DNA from: CALMEC01 sp963706315
GTDB taxonomy: Bacteria; Actinomycetota; Thermoleophilia; Miltoncostaeales; Miltoncostaeaceae
Direction of reading: 5' to 3'
Assembly: GCA_963706315.1 (NCBI GenBank)
Contig: CAVPMA010000015.1
Span: 682,001 to 746,000 of the forward strand
Length of the DNA stretch: 64,000 nucleotides
How positions within the stretch are numbered: the first letter of the stretch is position 1; each line of letters starts with the position of its first letter. Below the pieces are notes generated by a model, which did no database searches, was not told the DNA's origin, and saw only the letters and a list, made by a program, of their open reading frames with translations. Shown here piece by piece: positions 16,393-25,118 of the stretch. The position numbers and the translations under genes are program-made.

Positions 16393-18183
16393 GTGGCGCT
16401 CGCGATCGAGGACTACGCGCTCATCGGTGACTGCCATACGGCGGCGCTGGTCGGGTGCGACGGCAGCATCGATTGGCTGTGCCTGCCGCGCTTCGACTCG
16501 CCGGCGATGTTCGCCGCCCTGCTGGGCGAACCGGACAACGGCCGCTGGCTGATCGCCCCGGAAGGCGAGGTCACCGGTCGAAGCCGCTCGTACGTCGGCG
16601 ACAGCTTCGTTCTGTGCACGCGGTGGGAGACGCCGACGGGGGAGGTGGAGGTGGTCGAACTCATGCCGCTCGGCGACCACCGTGCCGACGTGCTGCGGCG
16701 CATCACCGGCGTGCGGGGCACGGTCGCGATGCGCCAGGAGCTCGAGATCCGCTTCGGCTACGGGGCAACGATCCCGTGGATTCGCCGCGTCACAGATCGT
16801 GACGGCGAGCCCGCGATCCTGGCGGTCGCCGGACCGAATGCGGTGCTGCTGCGGGGCGGCCCGTTGCCGTCCGCGGTGGACCACCTGCACACCGGCACGT
16901 TCGAGGTCGCCACGGGTGACGTCGTCGACATCAGCTTGACCTGGTACCCGTCGCATCGCGAGATCCCGACGCGGATCGACCCGTCGCTCGGACTCGAGCG
17001 GACGGTGGCATGGTGGCAGTCCTGGGCCGACCGCGGCCGTTGCCTGGGGCGCTATGGGCCCGCAGTGCGTCGATCGCTGCTCGTGCTGCGTGCGCTCACC
17101 CATGCAGAGACCGGCGGCATCGTCGCGGCCGCGACCGCGTCGCTCCCGGAGCAGTTCGGCGGACGGCGTAACTGGGACTACCGCTACTGCTGGCTGCGTG
17201 ACGCGGCGCTGACCCTCGAGGCGCTCATGGGTCGCGACTACCTCGACGAGGCACGGGAATGGCGGGACTGGCTGCTGCGGACCATCGCCGGCGATCCCGG
17301 GGACGTGCAGGTCGTATACGGGATCGCCGGTGAGCGCGACCTTCTTGAGCGCGAGATCCCGCATCTCGCCGGCTACGCCGGCTCGCGGCCCGTGCGGATC
17401 GGCAACGGGGCGGTCCGTCAGTACCAGGCTGACGTGCTCGGCAGGGTGATGGTCGCGCTCGAGAACGCCAGGGTCGCCGGCATCCACGAGGACGAGTTCT
17501 CCTGGCCCCTGCAGTTGGCGCTGCTCGACTTCATCGAGCGCAACTGGCAGCGGCCGGATCACGGCATTTGGGAGGTGCGCGGGCGGGCGCGACTGTTCAC
17601 GCATTCGCAGGTGATGATCTGGGCGGCGTTCGACCGCGGAGTGCGCGCCGTCCGGCGGCATGGCCTTCGCGGCCCGGTCGAGCGATGGGAACGCATGCGG
17701 GACCTCGTTCGCGAGCGGATCGAGGCCCACGGCTTCGACCGCGAGCGCGGCACCTATACGCAGGTGTTCGGGGCGAGCGGCGTGGACGCCGCGCTGCTGC
17801 AGCTCCCACAGGTCGGGTACGTCGCGCCTGACGACCCGCGGATGCTCGGCACCGTCGCGGCGATCGAGCAGGACCTGCTGCGTGACGGGCTGCTCCTGCG
17901 CTACGAGACCGAGAGCGGCGTCGACGGTCTGCCGCCGGGGGAGCACCCGTTTCTCGCTTGCTCGTTCTGGCTGGCCGAGCAATACGCGCGCAGCGGGCGC
18001 CGCCGCGACGCCAAGCGGCTCATGGACCGGCTCGTTGCCCTGGCGAACGACGTCGGCCTGCTGTCTGAGGAGTACGACGTCGCCGGGGGGCGCCACGCGG
18101 GGAACACCCCGCAGGCGCTGTCGCATCTCGCGCTGGTGCAGGCGGCCGACGCGGTTGAGATGGTCCATCACGTGTCCCAATGA
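16393..18183 (+). CDS. Glycoside hydrolase family 15 (glucoamylase/trehalase-like)
   Basis: A 596-residue cytoplasmic enzyme of the bacterial GH15 group that releases glucose from alpha-glucans or trehalose. The start is the GTG at 16393, giving MALAIEDYALIGDCHTAALV, as in relatives; the upstream extension is proline/arginine-rich. An N-terminal beta domain precedes the (alpha/alpha)6 barrel. Barrel motifs are RRNWDYRYCWLRDAALTLEA, the general acid in HGIWEVRGRARLFTHSQ and the catalytic base in PPGEHPFLACSFWLAEQYA. Full length with no lesion. Trehalose and glucose substrates are not distinguishable by eye; the treT gene at 62.8 kb makes a trehalose role reasonable. Probably its own transcript. 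Confidence 0.9.
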   Translation: MALAIEDYALIGDCHTAALVGCDGSIDWLCLPRFDSPAMFAALLGEPDNGRWLIAPEGEVTGRSRSYVGDSFVLCTRWETPTGEVEVVELMPLGDHRADVLRRITGVRGTVAMRQELEIRFGYGATIPWIRRVTDRDGEPAILAVAGPNAVLLRGGPLPSAVDHLHTGTFEVATGDVVDISLTWYPSHREIPTRIDPSLGLERTVAWWQSWADRGRCLGRYGPAVRRSLLVLRALTHAETGGIVAAATASLPEQFGGRRNWDYRYCWLRDAALTLEALMGRDYLDEAREWRDWLLRTIAGDPGDVQVVYGIAGERDLLEREIPHLAGYAGSRPVRIGNGAVRQYQADVLGRVMVALENARVAGIHEDEFSWPLQLALLDFIERNWQRPDHGIWEVRGRARLFTHSQVMIWAAFDRGVRAVRRHGLRGPVERWERMRDLVRERIEAHGFDRERGTYTQVFGASGVDAALLQLPQVGYVAPDDPRMLGTVAAIEQDLLRDGLLLRYETESGVDGLPPGEHPFLACSFWLAEQYARSGRRRDAKRLMDRLVALANDVGLLSEEYDVAGGRHAGNTPQALSHLALVQAADAVEMVHHVSQ

Positions 18184-18298
18184 CTCCCGGAGGTGGGCGT
18201 GTCCGACCTTGCCGTCGGTCGCCCTGACGCAGATAATCCGCCGCAGTTCGTGCGATTCGCCACGAATACTCGTCAACACACACAGGAGGGGGAGCGAG

Positions 18299-18511
18299 AT
18301 GGCCGAGGAAAGCGTCTACCGCGTCATCGACGTCGTCGGGACGAGTGCGGAGTCGTGGGAGGACGCGACTCGCGTCGCGATCGAGACCGCGTCCGGGAGC
18401 CTCCGCGACCTGCGCGTCGCCGAGGTGGTCAAGCTCGATGTCACCATCGACGACGGCAAGGTCGCGCGCTACCGCGCCCGCCTCAACCTGTCGTTCAAGT
18501 ACGAGAGCTGA
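18299..18511 (+). CDS. Dodecin
   Basis: A 70-residue flavin-storage protein that forms hollow dodecamers. The sequence MAEESVYRVIDVVGTSAESW has the family's strand-helix start. The hallmark ATRVAIETASGSLRDLRVAE follows, with the closing strand ARYRARLNLSFKYES. Length and motifs are standard. The ATG at 18299 is preceded by GGAGGGGGAGCG. A hairpin 28 bp past the stop suggests it is transcribed alone. Confidence 0.92.
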   Translation: MAEESVYRVIDVVGTSAESWEDATRVAIETASGSLRDLRVAEVVKLDVTIDDGKVARYRARLNLSFKYES

Positions 18512-18538
18512 TCCGGGTCACCCGGGGCCGAGAGCCTG

Positions 18539-18565
18539 CGCCTGGGGGCGCCGCGCCTCCAGGCG
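18539..18565. terminator. Hairpin after dodecin gene
   Basis: CGCCTGG at 18539-18545 pairs with CCAGGCG at 18559-18565, and the arms extend outward with mismatches. There is no T tract, so this is a weak intrinsic terminator at best. Its position just after the dodecin stop supports the call. Confidence 0.4.
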
Positions 18566-18626
18566 GGCTCGGGGTCTTGCGCACCGCGGTGACTCCCCGC
18601 TCGCTACGTGATCGGAGGTGCGAGTG

Positions 18627-19340
18627 ATGGGAACGGTTGAACCACGGCGGGTGCTCGACCCGGAGCAGGCGCACCTCCGGTCGCTTCGTCGTCTCGCAGA
18701 CTTCCACGGGCAGGAGGTGCTCGAGCTCGGCTGCGGCGACGGGCGCTTGACCGTCGGGATCGCCGGGGATGCGGCGCGGGTCCTCGCGTTCGACTCCGAC
18801 GATGACGCAGTCGGCAGGGCACGTCGCTCGCTGCCTCCCGAGCTGGCGGAGCGTGTCGAGTACCGGATCGCCTCCGGTCACGAAATCGAGGTCCCGCCGA
18901 AGTCGTTCGACATCACCGTGTTCTCGTGGTCGCTCTGATGCGTTGAACCGGAGGACGTCGTGCACGTCCTGGGCAGAATGATCGACGCGACGCGGCCCGG
19001 AGGGATCGCCCTCGATCTGCAGGTGATACGGCCGAACCCGCGTGTGGAGGCGGAGGGCAGATCCGTCTGCGAGATGGACGGCACGCCGCTCTTCGTGATG
19101 GCCGACGCCGCGGTTGCCGCGGTCGACGCGCTTGTCGCGACGGGGCGCCTCGTGGAGGAGGCGGTCGACGACCACGACGTGCTCAAGCACTACGCCCGAG
19201 GCGAGGACCTGATCGCCGACTGGGCTCGGGGCGCCCGCCGGCCCCTCGGAGACGGTCGGGAGCGGATCCTGCGGCTCGACGGCGCCTGCCTCACACGTGA
19301 GCGCTGCCGCTTGCGACGCCTCCGGGTGCGCGCGATGTGA
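18627..19340 (+). pseudogene. SAM-dependent methyltransferase split by one in-frame TGA
   Basis: A class I methyltransferase with motif I VLELGCGDGRLTVGIAG and post-I VLAFDSDDDAVGRAR. The acidic motif sits in FDITVFSWSL, followed by a TGA at 18936-18938. The same frame then continues CVEPEDVVHVLGRMIDATRP GG, a normal motif III region, to a stop at 19340. A single C-to-T change of an Arg CGA codon explains the break. The ATG at 18627 has GGAGG 9 nt upstream. The full protein would be about 237 residues. Substrate unknown. Either recently inactivated or a sequence error. Confidence 0.75.
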
Positions 19341-19425
19341 GTCGAAACTCGTCGGACCGACGCCCGACCTCGCGCCGGCGGCGCGGCGGGCATACTGCGC
19401 CGTGAAGGACCCTCGAGGAGGCTGC

Positions 19426-20055
19426 GTGACCGATCTCCTTCCCTGGGCGATCACCGGGACGTACCTCGAAGCCTGCAACTGCGAGGCGATCTGTCCATGT
19501 CGACGGGTCGGCGGTCTGGCGGGGGGCCGCTCGACGCACGGCGTCTGCCTCGGCGCGCTCTCGTGGGCGGTACGGGACGGTCGGGCGGGTGACGTCGACC
19601 TCTCCGGGATGGGCGCGGTGATGGCGACCCGCTACGACGACGACGAGCCGGGCTCGCCGTGGACGTTCTTCCTGTACGTGGACGAACGCGGGGACGAGCG
19701 CCAGCGGGAGGCGATGGTCGCGATCCTCACCGGCAAGCTGGGCGGGACGCCGGAGCGGCAGTTCCCGTGGGTGTGGAAGGAGAGTCATCTCCTCGGTTGG
19801 CGGGCGACCCGGATCGAGATCGACCACGCTCCGGGTCGTGGCTGGTTCCGGGCCGGTGGAGAGGTGTCGGTGCGGATTCGCGGGCCTGCGGCGGAGCTTC
19901 ACCAGGTGACCTGCGTCATTCCCGGGCACGACCGCGCGGGGATGGAGCTGTACGCCGACGTGCTCCAAGTCGACGAGGCGCCGCCGCTCGCGTTCGAGTT
20001 CCACGGGATGTGCGCCTACGAGAGCACGTTCGCGTACTCGTCGGCGGGCGCGTGA
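19426..20055 (+). CDS. DUF1326 protein
   Basis: A 209-residue cytoplasmic protein of the DUF1326 family. The signature is GTYLEACNCEAICPC, a dense cysteine cluster near the N-terminus that looks metal-binding. The rest matches the family (ALSWAVRDGRAGDVDLSG, WVWKESHLLGW, FHGMCAYESTFAYSS). I take the GTG at 19426, with GAGGAG 5 nt upstream, giving VTDLLPWAITGTY; the longer frame begins in arginine-rich shadow. It overlaps the DUF2182 gene (GTGA), and this pairing recurs in other bacteria from memory. Function is not established; metal handling is the usual guess. Confidence 0.85.
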   Translation: MTDLLPWAITGTYLEACNCEAICPCRRVGGLAGGRSTHGVCLGALSWAVRDGRAGDVDLSGMGAVMATRYDDDEPGSPWTFFLYVDERGDERQREAMVAILTGKLGGTPERQFPWVWKESHLLGWRATRIEIDHAPGRGWFRAGGEVSVRIRGPAAELHQVTCVIPGHDRAGMELYADVLQVDEAPPLAFEFHGMCAYESTFAYSSAGA

Positions 20056-20984
20056 GTCGGGCCGGGCCGACCTCGGTGAGCGCCGGGTTTGCGACTCAGC
20101 CGCCACAGCCTCGGCGACGGCCGCGCACATCGGCCGCCTTGGTGGTGGTGGCGGGGTTGCTCGCCGTCGCGCTCGTCACCTGGGTCGTGACGATCGACCG
20201 GATGCGCGGCATGGACGCCGGACCGGGCACGGACCTCGGCGGGATGGCGTGGTTCGTCGGGGTCTGGGTGACGATGATGGCGGCGATGATGTTGCCGTCG
20301 ACTGCGCCGATGGTGCTCGTCGTGCACCGGGTGACCCTGGACCGCACGCGGCGCGCGTCCGAGGCGCTCGTCGCCACGTGGATGTTCATCGTCGGGTACC
20401 TCGCGGTGTGGACGGCCTGCGGCCTGGTCGCCTACGGGGCATTCCGGGCGGTGAAGTCCGCTGACCCGGGGTTCCTCGCATGGGATCGCAGCGGACCGCT
20501 CGCGGCGGGCATCGCCGTTGCCGCAGCGGGCGTCTACCAGCTCACGCCGCTCAAGCGGATGTGCCTGCGCCACTGCCGCACGCCGCTGCATTTCGTGATG
20601 CATCGATGGCGCCGGGGCGGCGCGGGCGCCTTCGCGATGGGGGTCGAGCACGGTGCATGGTGTCTCGGGTGCTGCGCGGGGCTCATGCTCGTGTTGTTCG
20701 CCGTCGGCGTGATGAGCATCACGTGGATGGCGGTGGTGGCGGCGCTCATCTTCGCGGAGAAGGTCCTGCCGTTCGGCGCGCGCCTCTCCGGGGCCATCGC
20801 GGTCGCCCTCGTCGCGTTCGGGATCTGGATCGCGGTCTCGCCCGGCAGCGTCCCCGGGCTCACCGATCCGGAGATGGCGATGCCGTCCGACCACCCCGGG
20901 ATGACGATGCCGTCGGACCAGCCGGAAATGGGGATCCCATCGGTTCAGCCAGGGATGGAAATGGCACCGGCGATGCAGCGCTAA
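20052..20984 (+). CDS. DUF2182 membrane protein with Met-rich tail
   Basis: A 310-residue integral membrane protein with about six helices. Family motifs are WVTMMAAMMLPSTAPMVL and MGVEHGAWCLGCCAGLMLVL, with many Met, Cys and His in the membrane part, consistent with a predicted metal-binding role. The C-terminus adds about 38 residues of repeated Met-Pro units (EMAMPSDHPGMTMPSDQPEM and so on), unlike a standard DUF2182 end. The GTG start overlaps the DUF1326 stop. The two probably work together, perhaps in copper handling; that is inference from residues alone. Confidence 0.85.
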   Translation: MSRAGPTSVSAGFATQPPQPRRRPRTSAALVVVAGLLAVALVTWVVTIDRMRGMDAGPGTDLGGMAWFVGVWVTMMAAMMLPSTAPMVLVVHRVTLDRTRRASEALVATWMFIVGYLAVWTACGLVAYGAFRAVKSADPGFLAWDRSGPLAAGIAVAAAGVYQLTPLKRMCLRHCRTPLHFVMHRWRRGGAGAFAMGVEHGAWCLGCCAGLMLVLFAVGVMSITWMAVVAALIFAEKVLPFGARLSGAIAVALVAFGIWIAVSPGSVPGLTDPEMAMPSDHPGMTMPSDQPEMGIPSVQPGMEMAPAMQR

Positions 20985-21063
20985 CGCTGACTTGACGGCG
21001 GCTTGACGGCGGTAGTGAAGACTCACCCAACGACGGCGACCGGCCATCCACCGAGGAGGAGTC

Positions 21064-21384
21064 ATGAGCCGGCATGTTGCGGACCTGATAGCGGCAATCG
21101 ATCGAAAGGACGCGGACGGGATCCGCGCGGCCTACGCGCCCGGCGCCCGGCTGGTCGCGATGACGCCGAACACCTTCCGGGTGCACGAGGGCGTCGACGC
21201 GGTCGCCGCGAAGGTGGCGGAGTGGTATACGACCTGGGAGGAGGCGGGCGCGACGTGGGTGGTGCGCCAGGCACACATCCTGACGTCGGGGCCCCAGGGC
21301 ATCGAGGACCACCGCATGTACTGCCGCGGCCCGCGCGAGGGTCAGCCAGAGCTCGCCGCCGCGTCTGTGGAGGCCGGACGATGA
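21064..21384 (+). CDS. NTF2/SnoaL-like protein
   Basis: A 106-residue alpha-beta protein of the NTF2-like fold. It begins MSRHVADLIAAIDRKDADGI, followed by AAYAPGARLVAMTPNTFRVH, the typical helix-helix-strand opening of SnoaL proteins, and EDHRMYCRGP near the end. AGGAGG lies 5 nt before the ATG. It is the first gene of a four-gene coupled operon: its stop overlaps the CoA-transferase start (ATGA). It may be a small enzyme or a binding subunit for that pathway's substrate. Confidence 0.65.
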   Translation: MSRHVADLIAAIDRKDADGIRAAYAPGARLVAMTPNTFRVHEGVDAVAAKVAEWYTTWEEAGATWVVRQAHILTSGPQGIEDHRMYCRGPREGQPELAAASVEAGR

Positions 21385-22493
21385 GCGCCGCCGGACCTCT
21401 CGCGGGCGTGCGGATCGTCGACCTGACCCACCACCTGGGCGGCCCGCTCGCCACGATGTACCTCGCCCAGCTCGGCGCGGACGTCGTGAAGGTCGAACCG
21501 CCGGAGGGCGACCAATGGCGCCGCGTCGACGACGTCGCCGGCGAAAGCCGACAGTTCCATGCGGTCAACCGCGACAAGCGCGGCATCGTGCTCGACCTCA
21601 AGGCCGCGGATGATCGCGAGCTGCTCGGCCGCCTCGTCGACGGGGCCGACGTGTTCGTCCACAGCCTCGCGCCGGGGGTCGTGGAGCGGCTCGGGGCGGG
21701 CCCCGAGGCTCTGTGTGCCCGTAACCCGCGCCTGGTCTACTGCGCGCTCTCGGCCTTCGGCCCCGGCGGCAGGCGGGGAACGGACGTCGCCCTGCAGAGC
21801 GAGTCCGGGCTCGTGGCGGCCAACGGGGGCCGGCCGATCCCCATCCCGGTGCACGACACCCTCGTGCCGTTCATCATGACCACGGGAATCCTCGCGGCGC
21901 TGCTCGAGCGCGAGCAGAGCGGCCGTGGGCAGGTGGTCGAGACGTCCCTGCTCGAGGCGGCCGGCGCCGCCGCCGCGCACCGGCTGGTGAGGGATGGCTC
22001 CGGTGAGCCGCTCTTCAACCGGTTCGTCGGTGCGTTCTACCGCCCGTACCCGACCGCCGACAGTGCGATCGCGGTGGCCTGCTACGCCCCGCGGCTGCAT
22101 GCACGGCTCCTCGAGGCAATCGGCTTGGGGCACCTTCTGGACGACCCGCGCTTCGCGGACCTTCCTGCACGAGCCCGCAACTCCGACGCGCTCGCCGAGA
22201 TCCTCACGGCGCGGCTCGCCGAGGAGACGACCGCCACCTGGCGCGAGCGATTCGACGCCGCGCAGCTTCCGCACGGCCTCGTCTCGGACCGCCCGCTCTC
22301 GCTGCTCGACCACCCCGAGGCGCGCGATCTGGGCCTGATCGTGGAGATGGACGATCCGACGCTCGGTCCCGAGCTGGTCGTCGGACCGCCACTGCGGATG
22401 TCGCGCACTCCGGCCCGCACCGCACGACCGGCGCCGCGACTCGGCGAGCACACCGCTCAGGTCGTCGAAGAGCTCTCGACGGCGGTCATGTGA
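21381..22493 (+). CDS. CaiB/BaiF family III CoA-transferase
   Basis: A 370-residue cytoplasmic enzyme. It starts MSAAGPLAGVRIVDLTHHLG and has AQLGADVVKVEPPEGDQWR, FHAVNRDKRGIVLDLKA and DVALQSESGLVAANG, which holds the conserved Asp nucleophile. The family moves CoA between carboxylic acids. It is somewhat shorter than the usual 390-410 residues but has a complete C-terminal domain (LSLLDHPEARDLGLIVEMDD). It sits between an NTF2-like protein and a nitrilase with overlapping stops, so a pathway activating an acid made from a nitrile or amide is plausible. Confidence 0.88.
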   Translation: MSAAGPLAGVRIVDLTHHLGGPLATMYLAQLGADVVKVEPPEGDQWRRVDDVAGESRQFHAVNRDKRGIVLDLKAADDRELLGRLVDGADVFVHSLAPGVVERLGAGPEALCARNPRLVYCALSAFGPGGRRGTDVALQSESGLVAANGGRPIPIPVHDTLVPFIMTTGILAALLEREQSGRGQVVETSLLEAAGAAAAHRLVRDGSGEPLFNRFVGAFYRPYPTADSAIAVACYAPRLHARLLEAIGLGHLLDDPRFADLPARARNSDALAEILTARLAEETTATWRERFDAAQLPHGLVSDRPLSLLDHPEARDLGLIVEMDDPTLGPELVVGPPLRMSRTPARTARPAPRLGEHTAQVVEELSTAVM

Positions 22494-23401
22494 TGGCGAG
22501 CATCCGGGTTGCGTGCATCCAGGCCACGCCGGTCGTGCTGGACGCCGAGGCGACGCTCGACAAGGCTTGCCGGCTCATCGGCGAGGCGGGCGCCGGCGGC
22601 GCGAAGCTCATCGTCCTGCCGGAGGTGTTCGTCAGCCTGTACCCCAACTCGGCCTGGGCCTATTCCTGCGCACGGTTCACGTCGGACGCCGCGGAGCTTC
22701 ACCGGCGAATGTGGGCCGCATCGGTGGACGTCCCCGGCCCGGCGACCGATCGCCTGGGCGCTGCGGCCCGGCGGGCCGCCGCGTGGGTCGCGATCGGCGT
22801 CAACGAGCGCGATTCCGGCCGTCCCGGCACGCTCTGGAACACCCTCCTGCTGTTCGCCCCCGATGGCCGGCTCGCCCAACGGCGGCGCAAGCTCATTCCG
22901 ACGTTGCACGAGCGCATCTTCTGGGGCCAGGGCGACGCCGACGACCTGCACGTCGTGCAGACCGAGTTCGGGCGCGTGGGCGGGCTGATCTGCTGGGAGA
23001 ACTACATGCCCGAGGCCCGCCTGCGACTGCATCGGGAGGGCGTCGACTTCTACCTGGCCCCGACGGCCGACGACAGCGAGCGCTGGGTGGGCGCGATGCG
23101 GGCGTTCGCGTTCGAGGCGGGGGCGTTCCTGATCTCGCCGGTGCAGTACTTGCCGAAGTCGGCGTTCCCGGACGATTTCCCGATGGCCGACGAGCTCGCC
23201 TCCTGCCCGGACGAGCTGCTCTCCGGCGCGAGCCTGATCTGCGACCCTTGGGGCAACCTGCTCGCCGGTCCGGTGCGCGGCCGCGAGGAGATCCTGTTCG
23301 CCGACTGCGACCCGGGCGCGATCATTGCGGCGCGGCGGGTGCTCGACACCGCCGGTCACTACTCCCGGCCGGAGCTCACCACCGAGATGCCGGCGCCTTG
23401 A
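22493..23401 (+). CDS. Nitrilase-family carbon-nitrogen hydrolase
   Basis: A 302-residue enzyme with the full catalytic triad: Glu in IVLPEVFVSLYP, Lys in RRRKLIPTLHERIFWGQGD and Cys in GGLICWENYMPEARL. The GQGD and CWENYMP context is that of true nitrilases (nitrile to carboxylate) rather than amidases. The ATG at 22493 shares a base with the CoA-transferase stop (TGATG). Substrate unknown. With the CoA-transferase it suggests nitrile degradation feeding CoA thioesters. Confidence 0.85.
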   Translation: MASIRVACIQATPVVLDAEATLDKACRLIGEAGAGGAKLIVLPEVFVSLYPNSAWAYSCARFTSDAAELHRRMWAASVDVPGPATDRLGAAARRAAAWVAIGVNERDSGRPGTLWNTLLLFAPDGRLAQRRRKLIPTLHERIFWGQGDADDLHVVQTEFGRVGGLICWENYMPEARLRLHREGVDFYLAPTADDSERWVGAMRAFAFEAGAFLISPVQYLPKSAFPDDFPMADELASCPDELLSGASLICDPWGNLLAGPVRGREEILFADCDPGAIIAARRVLDTAGHYSRPELTTEMPAP

Positions 23402-24198
23402 GCGACGACGGAGACGAGCTCGATGGCGCGGCGACATTCCACGTCAGCGGCAGCGCGTACGACCGGCTGATCGGGCGTTATTCGCCGAGCCTCGCCCACG
23501 CATTCGCGGATGCTGCCGGCATTGCGCCCGGCATGCGGGCGCTGGACGTCGGTTGCGGCCCCGGTGCCCTCACGTCTGAGCTCGCCCGGCGGCTGGGCGC
23601 GCCGAATGTCGCGGCGGTCGACCCGTCACGGGAGTTCGTCGCGGAGTGCCGCGCCCGCAATCCCGGCGTCGACGTGCGCGAAGCGTCGGCCGAGGCCCTG
23701 CCGTACGCGGACGGCTCGTTCGACGCCGTGCTCGCCCAGCTGGTCTTGCACTTCGTCCCGGATCCCGAGGCCGCCGCCTCCCAGATGCGCCGCGTGCTCC
23801 GCCGCGGCGGCGTGGCCGCAGCGTGCGTCTGGGATCTCGGCGGCGGGATGCGCGTCCTGCGCGCGTTCTGGGATGCGGCGTGCGCCCTCGATCCAGACGC
23901 CCCCGACGAGGCGGCCACGAGGCGCTTCGACCGCGACGGCGAGATCGCCGCCCTCTTCGCGGAGGCCGGGCTGCGTGAGGTCACAAGCGGGGCGCTCGAC
24001 GTGCGGTCCGGCTACGAGGACTTCGACGATCTGTGGGAGGGGTTCCTCGGCGGCGTCGGCCCCGCCGGTCGATACTGCGCGTCCCTCGACCCGGCCCGGC
24101 GGGACGCGCTCAGGGTCGAGCTCGCCGTGAGATTCGGCCACCCGGCGGGCCCGTTCGCGCTCGACGCCCGCGCCTGGTACGCGACGGGACGTCGGTAG
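23398..24198 (+). CDS. Class I SAM-dependent methyltransferase
   Basis: A 266-residue methyltransferase with motif I LDVGCGPGALTSELARRLG, post-I VAAVDPSREF, motif II FDAVLAQLVLHFVPD and motif III LRRGGVAAACVWD. The TTG start at 23398 overlaps the nitrilase stop (TTGA) and yields a sensible N-terminus (LSDDGDELDGAATFHVSGSA). It is the last gene of the coupled operon, 26 bp from a convergent hydrolase. Substrate unknown; it may modify the pathway's small molecule. Confidence 0.82.
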   Translation: MSDDGDELDGAATFHVSGSAYDRLIGRYSPSLAHAFADAAGIAPGMRALDVGCGPGALTSELARRLGAPNVAAVDPSREFVAECRARNPGVDVREASAEALPYADGSFDAVLAQLVLHFVPDPEAAASQMRRVLRRGGVAAACVWDLGGGMRVLRAFWDAACALDPDAPDEAATRRFDRDGEIAALFAEAGLREVTSGALDVRSGYEDFDDLWEGFLGGVGPAGRYCASLDPARRDALRVELAVRFGHPAGPFALDARAWYATGRR

Positions 24199-24224
24199 CC
24201 GCACGGCCGACGGGCCGCCGCCAC

Positions 24225-25118
24225 CTACCCAGGTTGGCGGCGCTCGCCGACCCGCCGGACGAAGTCAGTCAGCTCCCGATCGAACCGGACAGGGTCCTCG
24301 AGGAACGGCATGTGGCCCGCGTCTGGGTACCAGGACGGCTCGGCTGTAGCGCACATGTCGAGCACGTGCTCGGCCATGGACGGCAGAATGATCGCGTCGC
24401 GTCGCCCATGGGAGACCAGCACCGGCACCGCGAGGTCGGACAGGACGTCGTCGGCGTTGATGGCTCGGGCGATCAGCGCTCCCCTGACCTCGGACGGCAC
24501 CACCATGTTCCAGCACAGCGCCGTGCTCCAGTCATCGTGGCTGAGCGGACCGGCGGTGCAGGCCTCAAGGAACCGCCGGATGGCCGAGATGCACGCGGTC
24601 AGGTCGGGTGCGCAGGCGTCCGGTGCGTTCTCGAGGAATCCCGGGCCGATGTGGTCGAACGTGGGAGGCGTCAACATCACCGCAGCGCCGACGAGGTTGA
24701 TCCCCCCGATGTCCCGGTCGCCGTACGCACGCACGTAATCGGTCACGATGAACCCGCCGTAGGACCAGCCGACGAGCACCGGGTGCTCCAGACTTAGGGC
24801 GTCGATGACCGCTGCGATGTCATCCGCCCAGTGCTGCGGGTCGAGGTACTGCCTGGCGTCTGTCGGCTTCTCGGACATGCCGTGGCCGCGGTTGTCGAGC
24901 GTCACGACGCGGAAGTCCTCGGTGAGCCCGCCGGCGACCTGCCGGGACCAGCAGGCGTGACTCTGCGACCAGCCATGCACGAACAGGATCGGAGGCCCTG
25001 CCCGGTTTCCCCACTCCCGCACGTGCAGCCGGACCCCTCCGCCACCCCGAACCGTGTGCGTTGCGATCGGCGCCCCGACGTGCGCGTCTCCCCGGGTGAG
25101 GGTGCTTGCGCCGTCCAT
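24225..25118 (-). CDS. Alpha/beta hydrolase (haloperoxidase/esterase type)
   Basis: A 297-residue hydrolase with the oxyanion segment PPILFVHGWSQSHACWSRQ. The nucleophile is in LVGWSYGGFIV, the Asp in VLVSHGRRDAIILPS and the His in PDAGHMPFLEDPVRFD. Layout fits the non-heme haloperoxidase/esterase branch. A strong site (AAGGAGGA) precedes the ATG. Convergent with the coupled operon; the substrate is not predictable. Confidence 0.85.
   Translation of the reverse strand: MDGASTLTRGDAHVGAPIATHTVRGGGGVRLHVREWGNRAGPPILFVHGWSQSHACWSRQVAGGLTEDFRVVTLDNRGHGMSEKPTDARQYLDPQHWADDIAAVIDALSLEHPVLVGWSYGGFIVTDYVRAYGDRDIGGINLVGAAVMLTPPTFDHIGPGFLENAPDACAPDLTACISAIRRFLEACTAGPLSHDDWSTALCWNMVVPSEVRGALIARAINADDVLSDLAVPVLVSHGRRDAIILPSMAEHVLDMCATAEPSWYPDAGHMPFLEDPVRFDRELTDFVRRVGERRQPG

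Noticed and set aside
16168..18279. 703-codon minus-strand frame opposite the GH15 gene
   Set aside because: Its translation is Arg/Pro/Val-rich with no domain, and the plus strand encodes a full, well-conserved GH15 enzyme. High GC makes long antisense frames common.
18936..18938. Selenocysteine at the in-frame TGA of the methyltransferase
   Set aside because: The site lies beside motif II, where relatives have ordinary residues, and I see no convincing stem-loop just after it; a CGA to TGA change is simpler.
20016..21065. 349-codon His/Arg/Pro-rich minus frame
   Set aside because: Antisense of DUF2182 and the Met-Pro repeats, not a real histidine-rich metal protein.
22513..23397. N-terminal extension of the 23398 methyltransferase, giving a 561-residue frame
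   Set aside because: It runs out of frame through the nitrilase and is arginine-rich; the TTG at 23398 overlapping the nitrilase stop is the real start.
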